From NCBI GenBank assembly GCA_046727735.1, contig JBKPDF010000040.1:13586-77585 (forward strand): DNA of 64,000 bases, read 5' to 3'. Each line of letters starts with the position of its first letter. Within the stretch, counting starts at the first letter, position 1. Positions 44,716 to 52,628 of the stretch are shown here, piece after piece. The notes under the pieces were generated by a model that saw only the letters and a list, made by a program, of their open reading frames with translations, was not told where the DNA came from and made no database searches. The translations under genes were made by a program, and so were the position numbers. The stretch is from AP-16 sp046727735 (GTDB taxonomy: Bacteria > Pseudomonadota > Alphaproteobacteria > Rhizobiales > Xanthobacteraceae).

Positions 44716-45255
44716 TCAGCGGGGAGCGAGCACCATCACCATCTGCCGCCCCTCGAATTTCGGCTCCTGCTCGACCTTGGCGAGCGGGGAAAGGTCGCCG
44801 CGAACGCGATCGAGCAATTTGGTGCCGAGTTCCTGGTGGGCAAGTTCCCGGCCGCGGAAGCGCAAGGTGACCTTGACCTTGTCGCCTTCCTCGAAGAACC
44901 GCCGGATCGAGCGCATTTTCACGTCGTAATCGTGATCGTCGATCATGGGCCGGAACTTGATCTCCTTGATCTCGACGATCTTCTGCTTCTTGCGCGCCTC
45001 GGCGGCCTTCTTCTGCTCCTGATATTTGAATTTGCCGTAGTCGAGGATTTTGCAGACCGGGGGGGTCTTGTTGGGGACGACCTCGACGAGGTCCAGTCCC
45101 GCTTCGGACGCGATGGCGAGTGCGGTCTCGATCGGCACGGCGCCGTGATTTTTTCCTTGTTGATCGATCAGTTGCACCTCGCGAACGCGGATCTCGTCAT
45201 TGATGCGCGGGCCGTCTTTCTGAACGGGCAGCGCGATTTTCATCGGGCGACGAAT
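44716..45255 (-). CDS. infC: Translation initiation factor IF-3 (ATT start)
   Basis: A 179-residue protein, against 180 in E. coli. The N-terminal domain (INDEIRVREVQLIDQQGKNHGAVPIETALAIA), linker and C-terminal domain (KIKFRPMIDDHDYDVK-like segment, then RFRGRELAHQELG) are complete. The start is ATT at 45255: a near-perfect Shine-Dalgarno AAGGAGGT (45263-45270) lies seven bases upstream. The in-frame ATG at 45243 is too far from it, and the one at 45282 is upstream of it. Rare AUU/AUA/AUC starts are the known device by which IF-3 represses its own synthesis. First gene of infC-rpmI-rplT. Confidence 0.95.
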   Translation of the reverse strand: MRRPMKIALPVQKDGPRINDEIRVREVQLIDQQGKNHGAVPIETALAIASEAGLDLVEVVPNKTPPVCKILDYGKFKYQEQKKAAEARKKQKIVEIKEIKFRPMIDDHDYDVKMRSIRRFFEEGDKVKVTLRFRGRELAHQELGTKLLDRVRGDLSPLAKVEQEPKFEGRQMVMVLAPR

Positions 45256-45565
45256 GGCGGAAACCTCCTTTGCCTGTTGCACCGGCCGCTTCGCGGATGC
45301 CGGAGCGCGCAGGGGCGCACCGGCAGCCGGCTACTGCGGTCTTGGAAAGATCGGGAGAAACGATGCGGAAGTCAACGCCGTTCCACCGCGGCCGCCACAA
45401 TGTTCGCAGCACCCCGCATCCGACACGCGAGTAGGTTCGCTGCGCGAAAGCCGCGGCTCGGCCCGGCAGGCGCTTGCATCGGGGGCGAGTTGCGGCGAAT
45501 GAAGCGTCAAACCCGCGCTGTCGATCCTGTGTTCGACCTCGGTGTGTGTGCGTGGCCCCGCGAAC
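45256..45565. other. Divergent intergenic region between infC and the hydrolase gene
   Basis: This 310-base gap holds the infC ribosome site at 45263-45270 and a possible promoter at 45347-45375. Near 45500-45560 the sequence leading into the hydrolase gene has no clear -35/-10 pair. No RNA gene or repeat is seen. Confidence 0.4.
45347..45375 (-). promoter_or_regulatory. Possible housekeeping promoter of infC-rpmI-rplT
   Basis: On the minus strand TTGACT (45375-45370) is followed, after 17 bases, by GATCTT (45352-45347). The -35 is good, the -10 mediocre. It lies about 92 bases upstream of the infC start codon. Confidence 0.35.
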
Positions 45566-46345
45566 ATGACCGATGACGAGCCGAAATACCTCGACGTGAG
45601 CGAGGCCTCCGAGGCGCGCCGCATCGCCGTGCGCGCCCGGCAAGGCGCGCCTCCGGGCGTGTTCTGGCTCAGCGGCTTCAAGTCCGATATGCGCGGGACC
45701 AAGGCCCAGGCGCTCGCGCGCTGGGCGAGCGAACGCGGCCGCGGCTGCGTGCGTTTCGACTATTCGGGGCATGGCGAATCCGGCGGAGATTTCGCGCAAG
45801 GGACGATCGGCCGCTGGCTCGAGGAAAGCCTGGCGGTGTTCGATGCGTTCTGCCGCGGCCCGCAGGTCGTGGTCGGCTCCTCGATGGGGGGCTGGCTGGC
45901 GCTGCTCCTGGCGCGGGCGCTCAAGCAGCGCGCGGCAGCCGCGCCTGCGGCCCCGCTGGCGGGTCTCGTGCTGATCGCGCCGGCGGTCGATTTCACCGAA
46001 ATCCTGCTGTGGCAGAAGCTTCCCCGGCAGCTCCAGCGCGCCATGCTGGCGCAGGGATTCTTGGCGCAGCCTTCGCAATATTCGTCCGAAGCCTATGTGA
46101 TCACCCGCACGCTCGTCGAGGAGGGGCGTTCGCATCTCCTGCTCGACGGCATGATCGAGACCGGGTGCCCCGTTCGCATCCTGCAGGGGGTCGGGGACCC
46201 CGACGTGCCGTGGGACCACGCGGTCGAGCTCGTCTCGCACCTGGCGCAGGACGACGTCGTGCTCACGCTCGTCAAGGACGGCGACCACCGCCTGTCCCGG
46301 CCCGAGGACATCGAGCGCCTCATCGCGGTCGTGGAGGAGTTCTGA
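45566..46345 (+). CDS. Alpha/beta hydrolase (ABHD10-like thioesterase)
   Basis: A 259-residue alpha/beta hydrolase. The nucleophile elbow is VVGSSMGGWLALLLARAL (GSSMGG); the acid is in GVGDPDVPWDHA and the base in VKDGDHRLSRPED. The N-terminal WLSGFKSDMRGTKAQALARWA and RFDYSGHGESGGDF are typical of the ABHD10 / palmitoyl-thioesterase subgroup widespread in alphaproteobacteria. Substrate unknown. ATG 45566 was chosen over the earlier frame start at 45542. Confidence 0.88.
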   Translation: MTDDEPKYLDVSEASEARRIAVRARQGAPPGVFWLSGFKSDMRGTKAQALARWASERGRGCVRFDYSGHGESGGDFAQGTIGRWLEESLAVFDAFCRGPQVVVGSSMGGWLALLLARALKQRAAAAPAAPLAGLVLIAPAVDFTEILLWQKLPRQLQRAMLAQGFLAQPSQYSSEAYVITRTLVEEGRSHLLLDGMIETGCPVRILQGVGDPDVPWDHAVELVSHLAQDDVVLTLVKDGDHRLSRPEDIERLIAVVEEF

Positions 46346-46366
46346 AGCGCTGTTTTTTAGCTGCAC

Positions 46367-47503
46367 TTATGGAGCTGCAGGCTGCGAGGCGGCCGTCCAC
46401 TCCTCCCGCACGCTCGTGTCCGGCTCCGCTTCGCTGCGCTCGGCGGCAAGGGCGTGCACGCGGCCGGGCGCAAGGCGCGCCAGCGCCCAAATCGCCGCGC
46501 CGCGCACGAGCGGCGCTGCGTCATCGATGAGCCGCTCCGCTTCCGGCGCGAGCGCCGGATTGCCGGAATTGCCGATGGCGATCAGCACGTTGCGCACGAA
46601 CCGGGCGCGCCCCGTGCGCTTGAGCGGCGATTTCGCGAATAGCGCACGGAACGCCGCATCGTCGAGCCGCGCGAGATCCGCGAGCGGCGGCGCGCGCAGT
46701 TCCGTGCGCGCCGCGAGCTTCGCCTCTCGGCCCGCTTTGGCGAACTTGTTCCACGGGCACACGGCCAGGCAATCGTCGCAGCCGAATACGCGATTGCCGA
46801 TCGCCGGACGCAGCTCTGGCGGGATCGGCCCTTTGTGCTCGATCGTCAGGTACGAGATGCAGCGCCGCGCATCGAGCCGGTACGGTGCCGGGAACGCCGC
46901 GGTCGGGCAAACGTCGAGACAGGCGCGGCAGCTGCCGCAATGATCGCGCTCGGGCACGTCGGGCTCGAGCTCGAGCGTGGTGAAGATCGCGCCGAGAAAC
47001 AGCCACGAGCCGAACTCGAGCGAGACGAGATTGGTATGCTTGCCTTGCCAGCCCAGGCCCGCGGCGGCGGCGAGCGGCTTTTCCATCACGGCCGCGGTGT
47101 CGACGAAAACCTTCGCCTCGCAGCCGGTCGCCTCCACCAGCGCCCGCGCTACGCGCTTGAGCTTCGATTTGATGATTTCGTGATAATCCCCGCCCTGCGC
47201 ATAGGCCGAGATCGCCGCTTTGTCGCGCGCCTGCAGGATCGCGAGCGGGTCGCGGTCGGGACCGTAATTGAGCCCCAGCATGACGATGGAGCGCACCTCG
47301 GGCCACAGCGCGCGCGGGTCGCCGCGACGCTCGGCCGTCGTCTCCATCCAGCTCATGTCGCCGTGCAGGCCCCCGGCCAGAAATTGCGCAAGGCGTGCCT
47401 CGGCGCCCGCGATCGCGTCGGGACGCACGATCCCGGCGACCTCGAAACCGTGCGCGCGGGCGAGCGCGCGGATCGCCTGCTTGCGCTCGACCGGATCGCT
47501 CAG
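46367..47503 (-). CDS. queG: Epoxyqueuosine reductase QueG (probable CTG start)
   Basis: A 378-residue protein with the cobalamin-dependent reductase domain (GLGWQGKHTNLVSLEFGSWLFLGAIFT) and two 4Fe-4S motifs (CGSCRACLDVCPTAAF and CDDCLAVCPWNKFA), then a HEAT-like C-terminus. It performs the last step of queuosine synthesis in tRNA wobble positions. Relatives start MSDP; here the matching codons are CTG-AGC-GAT-CCG, with the CTG at 47503 overlapping the stop of the upstream gene (CTGA). No ATG, GTG or TTG lies near it. The open frame extends to 47602, inside the GST gene, but that part has no family match. Confidence 0.9.
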   Translation of the reverse strand: MSDPVERKQAIRALARAHGFEVAGIVRPDAIAGAEARLAQFLAGGLHGDMSWMETTAERRGDPRALWPEVRSIVMLGLNYGPDRDPLAILQARDKAAISAYAQGGDYHEIIKSKLKRVARALVEATGCEAKVFVDTAAVMEKPLAAAAGLGWQGKHTNLVSLEFGSWLFLGAIFTTLELEPDVPERDHCGSCRACLDVCPTAAFPAPYRLDARRCISYLTIEHKGPIPPELRPAIGNRVFGCDDCLAVCPWNKFAKAGREAKLAARTELRAPPLADLARLDDAAFRALFAKSPLKRTGRARFVRNVLIAIGNSGNPALAPEAERLIDDAAPLVRGAAIWALARLAPGRVHALAAERSEAEPDTSVREEWTAASQPAAP

Positions 47504-48246
47504 AAATCGAGATCGGCGTAGGTCGATGCCGGCGGGGTCCCCGGCATGCGGTCGGCGAGAATCGGCCGGAACGACGGGCGCGATTTCACCCGGGCGTACC
47601 AATTCTTCGCGCTTTCCTCCTCGTTCCAGGGCACGTCACCGAGATAATCGGCACACGACAAGTGTGCGGCGGCCGCAAGATCCGCATAGCTCATCCGGTC
47701 CCCGGCGAGCCAGTGCCGGTTCCGGGTCAGCCAGCCGAGATAGGCCAGATGGTAGCGGATATTGCTGCGCGCAACCCGGATCGATTGCGCATCCGGAGGG
47801 CCGCCGCCCTGGTCGCGGGTCATGTAGCGCTTAAACACCTTTTCGGTGACCAGGATCGCGCTCACCTCCTCGAAGAACTTGGCGTGGAACCAGTCGCCGA
47901 GGCGCCGTACCTCGACGCGCTCGCGCGCTTGCGCCGGCAGCAGCCGGTGCTCGCCGAGCTCGGCCCCGTGGGTCTCGTCGAGGTACTCGGCGATGATCGG
48001 CGCGCCCGGAACGGCCGGATGGCCCTCCTCGACCAGGACGGGCGTGGTGCCCGCCGGGTTGAGCACGAGAAATCCTTCGCGGCGCTCCCACACGCGCTCC
48101 TCGACCAGCCGCGCCTGCATGCCGTGTTCGCCGAGCACGATGCGCACGAACCGGGAATGCGGGCAAAACGGATGGTGGAACAGCGTGAGCGCCGGCGCTT
48201 CGGGTGCGGCCGTACCGCGATCGCGGATGGGGTGCGGGTGCGTCAC
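47500..48246 (-). CDS. Glutathione S-transferase family protein, FzlA-like
   Basis: A 248-residue GST-fold protein: thioredoxin-like N-terminus (LTLFHHPFCPHSRFVRIVLGEHGMQARLVEERVWERREGFLVLNPAGTTPVLVEEG) and helical C-terminus. In Caulobacter, FzlA is a GST-like protein that binds FtsZ and is essential for constriction; the pattern of LVEERVWERREGFL and the position next to queG and uppP fit its orthologues. No glutathione-transferase activity can be assumed. The stop overlaps the queG start by four bases. Confidence 0.75.
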   Translation of the reverse strand: MTHPHPIRDRGTAAPEAPALTLFHHPFCPHSRFVRIVLGEHGMQARLVEERVWERREGFLVLNPAGTTPVLVEEGHPAVPGAPIIAEYLDETHGAELGEHRLLPAQARERVEVRRLGDWFHAKFFEEVSAILVTEKVFKRYMTRDQGGGPPDAQSIRVARSNIRYHLAYLGWLTRNRHWLAGDRMSYADLAAAAHLSCADYLGDVPWNEEESAKNWYARVKSRPSFRPILADRMPGTPPASTYADLDF

Positions 48247-48381
48247 GGCTCATCCGTATAGGAAAGCCGTGCATGGCCGGCAACCGGCATTGCTCTGCCG
48301 GCCGCTTTGCGCCACAACGCGCCCGCGGCGACTCCCTCCCTCGGCTGCCGCCTCCGCCGCTTCTCTTCCCGGAGCGCCCCG

Positions 48382-49188
48382 ATGCTGCTCGATGTGTTCA
48401 CGGCGACGATCCTCGGCATTGTCGAGGGGCTCACCGAGTTCGTTCCGGTGTCCTCGACCGGACATCTCCTGCTGGTCGAGCACTTCTTCGGCTTCGGCGA
48501 TGAAACGTTCGGCAAGAGCTTCGCGGTGCTGATTCAGCTCGGCGCCATCCTGGCGCTGGTCACCATCTATTTCGTCCGGCTTTGGAAGATCGCGTTGGCG
48601 CTGCCGCGCGATCCGGATGCGCGGCGGTTCACGGTCGGGGTGCTCATCGCGTTCCTGCCGGCGGCGGTGATCGGGGTCCTGGCCTACCGCATCATCAAGG
48701 AGGTGCTGTTCAACGTCTGGATCGTGTGCATCTCGTTCATCGTCGGCGGCATCATTCTGATGTGGGTCGACCGCATGGAGCTCGCGCCGCGCTACAAGGA
48801 CGCGACGAAGTTCTCGCTGCCGACCTATTTGGGCATCGGGTTCGCGCAGTGCCTGGCGATGATTCCGGGCGTGTCGCGCTCCGGCGCGACGATCGTATCG
48901 GCGATGCTGCTCGGTGCCGACCGCCGGTCCGCCACCGAGTTCTCGTTCTTCCTAGCGATCCCGACGATGCTGGGCGCCTTCACCTACGATCTTTACAAGA
49001 ATTATGCACAGATGGTCGGCGGCAACGCCTTCATCGTCGCAGTCGGGTTCATCACTTCGTTCATCGCCGGCTGGTTCGTGGTCAAGACGTTGCTCGACTA
49101 TGTCTCGAGCCACGGATTTTCGCTGTTCGTGTGGTGGCGAATCGTGGTCGGCGCGCTCGGGCTGGTTGCGCTCGGCCTGTTCGGCTGA
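48382..49188 (+). CDS. uppP: Undecaprenyl-diphosphatase (BacA/UppP)
   Basis: A 268-residue inner-membrane enzyme with about eight helices. The two active-site segments are GIVEGLTEFVPVSSTGHLLL and IPGVSRSGATIVSAMLLGADRRSATEFSFFLAIP. It dephosphorylates undecaprenyl diphosphate, recycling the lipid carrier for peptidoglycan and O-antigen. GGAGCGCCCCG precedes ATG 48382. Divergent from the GST gene. Confidence 0.96.
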   Translation: MLLDVFTATILGIVEGLTEFVPVSSTGHLLLVEHFFGFGDETFGKSFAVLIQLGAILALVTIYFVRLWKIALALPRDPDARRFTVGVLIAFLPAAVIGVLAYRIIKEVLFNVWIVCISFIVGGIILMWVDRMELAPRYKDATKFSLPTYLGIGFAQCLAMIPGVSRSGATIVSAMLLGADRRSATEFSFFLAIPTMLGAFTYDLYKNYAQMVGGNAFIVAVGFITSFIAGWFVVKTLLDYVSSHGFSLFVWWRIVVGALGLVALGLFG

Positions 49189-49217
49189 CACGAATTCCCG
49201 GCGGACCACACAGAGCT

Positions 49218-49334
49218 GTCATCCCGGGGACCGAGCAAAGCGAGGGAGCCCGGGATCCATGACCACTGTGCGATCAGCTGGGCGCCCGTGTTCATGGGTT
49301 CCGGGTTCGCGCCTTCGGCGCGCCCCGGAATGAC
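49218..49334. repeat. Palindromic repeat with GTCAT...ATGAC ends
   Basis: A 117-base element. Ends are GTCATCCCGGGG / CCCCGGAATGAC (one mismatch). The right part is a near-exact copy (one difference in 44) of 22916-22959. It lies between the convergent uppP and NDUFA9-like genes and could help end both transcripts. Confidence 0.72.
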
Positions 49335-49344
49335 GGCATGTGAT

Positions 49345-50292
49345 TCACGCCGGCCGGCGGCGGAACTGCCCGGTCTTGCGAAAGCGCCACAGATACGTCG
49401 GGACGATCGCCTCGAATCCGGCCGGATCGATCCCGAGCGCCGCGAAGGTGCGCCCCTGCTGCGCGGCCTCCGGCGACACCACGTTGTCGCGCTTGAGCAG
49501 CTGGACCTGGTCGGGCGTGAGCAGGGGTTTTGGCAGGAATTGCAGGAAAAACGCCTGCAGCCGCGCGATCGGGAACGGGAGCGGCAGCAAGATTCGGCGC
49601 CGCTCGGTCGTGGCGAGCACGAACTCCATCAGCTGGCGGAAGCTGCGGATCTCCGGCCCGCCGAGTTCGTAGACCGTGCCGCCCTTGGCGTCCCCGTCGG
49701 CCGCCTTGGCAATCGCGGCGGCGACGTCGCCCGCGAACACCGGCTGGAATTTCGTGCGCCCGCCGCCGATGAGCGGCAGCACCGGCGAGATGCGCGCCAT
49801 CGCGCCGAACCGGTTGAAGAAATCGTCCTCCGGCCCGAACACGATCGAAGGCCGAAAAATGGTCGCGCCCGGCGCGGCGCCGAGCACCGCTTCTTCGCCT
49901 TGCGCTTTCGACCGCGCATAGCGCGAGCGCGAGTTCTTGTCCGCGCCGAGCGCCGAAACGTGGATCATGCGTGCGCCGTTTTTGGCCGCGGCCCGGGCGA
50001 CGGTGCCGGCGCCCGCGGCCTGCACCGCATCGAAGCGCTGGCGCGAGCGCTCGAACAGGATGCCGACGAGATTGATCACGATCGCGGCGTCGCGCACCGC
50101 GGCCTCGACCGAGGCCGGGTCCCGGACGTTGGCCTGCACGGCGTTGATTTGGCCGACGCGGCCGAGCGGCTGCAAATGGCCGGTGAGCTCCGGCCGGCGC
50201 ACCGCGACCCGGATGCGATAGCGGCTCTTCGCGAGCGCGCGCACCACGTGGCGGCCCAAAAATCCGGAGCCGCCGAAGATGGTGACGAGCAT
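49345..50292 (-). CDS. NDUFA9-like NAD(P)-binding reductase (complex I subunit family)
   Basis: A 315-residue extended short-chain dehydrogenase: MLVTIFGGSGFLGRHVVRAL (Rossmann fold), VINLVGILFE, IHVSALGAD, YARSKAQGEEAV (Tyr-x3-Lys) and ATIFRPSIVFGPEDDFFNRF. This is the NDUFA9 family; in alphaproteobacteria such proteins are annotated as a complex I accessory subunit, and might bind NADPH in the respiratory complex. ATG 50292 begins MLVTIFGG; the open frame continues upstream to 50541 with no matching residues. Confidence 0.85.
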   Translation of the reverse strand: MLVTIFGGSGFLGRHVVRALAKSRYRIRVAVRRPELTGHLQPLGRVGQINAVQANVRDPASVEAAVRDAAIVINLVGILFERSRQRFDAVQAAGAGTVARAAAKNGARMIHVSALGADKNSRSRYARSKAQGEEAVLGAAPGATIFRPSIVFGPEDDFFNRFGAMARISPVLPLIGGGRTKFQPVFAGDVAAAIAKAADGDAKGGTVYELGGPEIRSFRQLMEFVLATTERRRILLPLPFPIARLQAFFLQFLPKPLLTPDQVQLLKRDNVVSPEAAQQGRTFAALGIDPAGFEAIVPTYLWRFRKTGQFRRRPA

Positions 50293-50571
50293 GTCGACGT
50301 GGTGCACGGGCCTTCTCGTGATGGCTGCCGCGAGCGCCGCCGCAAGATCGATTGGCCGAATACAGGATCGTCCCCGGCCTGTATAGGGGCGCCTCGGGCC
50401 ACCCGGCCGCCGGATGGTGAATGCCGCAGCCCGCACGATATCGGCGCGGCACTTGGATGAAGGCAGCCCGCCTCGATCGAGCGGTCTGCCCGCCAGCCGA
50501 GCGACCGCGCCCCGCGCGTTGACAAGGCGAATCCTGCCCACTTATCTGTGGCCTGAAGCCCAAGCCTGTAT

Positions 50572-50656
50572 GCCCAGGTGGCGGAATTGGTAGACGCGCT
50601 GGTTTCAGGTACCAGTGGTGAAAGCCGTGGAGGTTCGAGTCCTCTCCTGGGCACCA
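50572..50656 (+). tRNA. tRNA-Leu (CAG)
   Basis: An 85-base tRNA gene including encoded CCA. Acceptor arm GCCCAGG pairs with CCTGGGC; the anticodon loop TTCAGGT gives CAG; the long variable arm is that of a leucine tRNA; the T loop is GTTCGAGTC. No terminator is obvious downstream. Confidence 0.95.
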
Positions 50657-50796
50657 GCCGCGTGGAAAAAATTCAATTGCGATTCAGAGCGCGATCGGGA
50701 ATGGCCGCCGCGTGGATTGGCCAAAGCGCATCCGCGAAGCTCTCTCTCCTCGCACCGGCGCGGCGCGCTCGAAACGGCACTATGCGGGAGCCTGAC

Positions 50797-51135
50797 ATGA
50801 ATCCAGGATACACGGCAGCGTTGGTCAGCGTTGCGACTTTGGCGTTCGGCGTCATGCCGGCGGTGGCGGGACCTTGCACCAAAGAGATCGCGGCGTTCGA
50901 GCAATCCGTCCGTGCGGCCGGGAAAAACCCGGGCGCGGGGCCGACCGCGCGGCAAAGCGTTGCCGCAACGCTCAGCCGCCAGCCCACCAGAAAATCCGTC
51001 GAGCAAGCCGAGCAGCAGGCGCAGGAAAGCTTCAATCAGGCGCTCGCGCGCGCCAAGGCGTTGGACGCGCAAGGCAAGCGCACCGAGTGCACGCAGGCGC
51101 TGTCCCGAGCCAAAGCCATGTACAATCTGCAATGA
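50797..51135 (+). CDS. Small exported protein of unknown function
   Basis: A 112-residue precursor. Residues 1-25 (TAALVSVATLAFGVMPAVAG) form a signal peptide. The mature part is helical and rich in Gln, Ala, Ser and Arg (EQAEQQAQESFNQALARAKAL), with two cysteines. GGGAG at 50786-50790 lies six bases before ATG 50797; another ATG at 50782 is less well placed. The upstream frame runs through the tRNA gene and is not coding. I do not recognise the protein; such small periplasmic proteins are common in Bradyrhizobium-type genomes. Confidence 0.7.
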   Translation: MNPGYTAALVSVATLAFGVMPAVAGPCTKEIAAFEQSVRAAGKNPGAGPTARQSVAATLSRQPTRKSVEQAEQQAQESFNQALARAKALDAQGKRTECTQALSRAKAMYNLQ

Positions 51136-51193
51136 GCATGCGGGCTGGAGCCGTTTTGGAATTCCCAAGGAATATCAAGTATAAAGCCCCCGC

Positions 51194-51808
51194 ATGACGA
51201 TCCGGCTGCATCGCGGGGACATCCCCGATCTCGCGCGCTATCGCGGCTCGGTCGCGATCGACACCGAGACCATGGGGCTCGAGCCGCACCGCGACCGCCT
51301 CTGCGTCGTCCAGCTCTCGCCGGGCGACGGCAGCGCCGACGTGATCCAAATTCCCCGAACGGTCGGGGATGCGCCCAATCTCAAGCGGCTGTTGGCGGAC
51401 CCCGCGGTGCTGAAAATCTTCCATTTCGCCCGCTTCGACGTCGCGACGCTCTACCGGGCATTCGGCGTCATGGCGACGCCGCTCTATTGCACCAAGATCG
51501 CCTCGCGGCTGGCGCGCACCTATACGGACAAGCACGGCCTGAAGGATATCGTGCGCGACATGCTGGGCATCGATCTCTCCAAGCAGCAGCAGCTCTCCGA
51601 TTGGGGTGCCGGGCAGCTCAGCGAGGCGCAGATTTCCTATGCGGCCGCCGACGTGCTGCATCTTCATGCAATCAAGGACAAGCTCGACGCCGTGCTCGCG
51701 CGCGAAGGGCGCAAGGAGCTTGCCGAGGGATGCTTCCGTTTCGTGCCGGATCGGGCGCGGCTCGACCTCGCAGGATGGGCCTCGGAGGACATTTTCGCGC
51801 ATTCCTGA
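51194..51808 (+). CDS. nrnC: NanoRNase NrnC (RNase D-like DEDDy exonuclease)
   Basis: A 204-residue DEDDy 3'-5' exonuclease: Exo I VAIDTETMGLEP, Exo II HFARFDVATLYR, Exo III YAAADVLHLH. It is a single catalytic domain without the HRDC domains of E. coli RNase D, the architecture of NrnC, which degrades dinucleotides left from RNA decay in alphaproteobacteria that lack oligoribonuclease. Many annotators name it ribonuclease D. lptC-lptA-lptB follow. Confidence 0.88.
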   Translation: MTIRLHRGDIPDLARYRGSVAIDTETMGLEPHRDRLCVVQLSPGDGSADVIQIPRTVGDAPNLKRLLADPAVLKIFHFARFDVATLYRAFGVMATPLYCTKIASRLARTYTDKHGLKDIVRDMLGIDLSKQQQLSDWGAGQLSEAQISYAAADVLHLHAIKDKLDAVLAREGRKELAEGCFRFVPDRARLDLAGWASEDIFAHS

Positions 51809-51941
51809 GGCGAAAAGGCCGAGGTTCGATGCCCCCGCGGGGCCACATTTCCCGGCCATTTTGCCCGACCGCGCGTGGGAGCGTATGCTCGCGCCGATTC
51901 TGGGGACAGAGGGGGCCAGCCGCCTGACTGCCGCGACCGCA

Positions 51942-52628
51942 ATGGAGCCAGGACACGGTTGGACGGCGGCGCGCCGCTCCGATCTCCCCCGCGCGTTCCG
52001 CATTGCGGCCCGCCACAGCCGCCGCGTGCGGTTCCTGCGGATTGCGGTCCCGAGCTTCGTCGTGCTGCTGGTGCTCGGGTTCGCGGGCGCGACCTGGTTC
52101 AATCCGCTGCTGATCGTGGCCAAACTCCCGCACGGCGCCGGCACGCTGACGATCTCCGGCACGAAAATCACCATGGAGCTGCCGCGCATCGCCGGCTACA
52201 CCCGCGACGCGCGCGCTTACCAACTTTCGGCACAGTCCGCCGACCAGGACGTGACCCGTCCGGAAAACGTCGAGCTCAAAGCCATCGCCGCCAAGGTCGA
52301 GCTGCAGAACAATTCGTTCGTGGAGATGAGCGCCGCTAAAGGCCTCTACAACAGCAAGGCGGAGCAGCTGCGGCTCGGCGAGAGCATCGTGCTGAAATCC
52401 TCGACCGGGTACGAGGCGCGGCTCACGGACGCGCTGGTCGATATGCGCAGCGGCCAGATTCTCTCGGAACAGCCGGTCGAGGTGAAGCTGCTCAACGGCG
52501 TACTCAACGCGCGGCGACTCGAAGTGGCGGAATCGGGAGCGATGGTGCGATTTTCCGGCGGCGTGTCGATGACGCTCGATCTCAACCGCGACCCCGTGAC
52601 CGGTAGCATCGTGGACGTCAAACAATGA
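51942..52628 (+). CDS. lptC: LPS export protein LptC
   Basis: A 228-residue protein with one membrane helix near residues 35-55 (IAVPSFVVLLVLGFAGATWF) and a periplasmic beta-jellyroll with repeated strands (AKVELQNNSFVEMSAAKGLYNSKAEQLRLGESI). LptC takes lipopolysaccharide from the LptBFG transporter to LptA. ATG 51942 (MEPGHGW) was chosen for length; the stop TGA overlaps the lptA ATG (ATGA). Confidence 0.9.
   Translation: MEPGHGWTAARRSDLPRAFRIAARHSRRVRFLRIAVPSFVVLLVLGFAGATWFNPLLIVAKLPHGAGTLTISGTKITMELPRIAGYTRDARAYQLSAQSADQDVTRPENVELKAIAAKVELQNNSFVEMSAAKGLYNSKAEQLRLGESIVLKSSTGYEARLTDALVDMRSGQILSEQPVEVKLLNGVLNARRLEVAESGAMVRFSGGVSMTLDLNRDPVTGSIVDVKQ

Noticed and set aside
50578..50796. Coding frame starting within the tRNA-Leu gene
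   Set aside because: The tRNA is unambiguous and the frame before 50797 has no ribosome site; the true start is at 50797.
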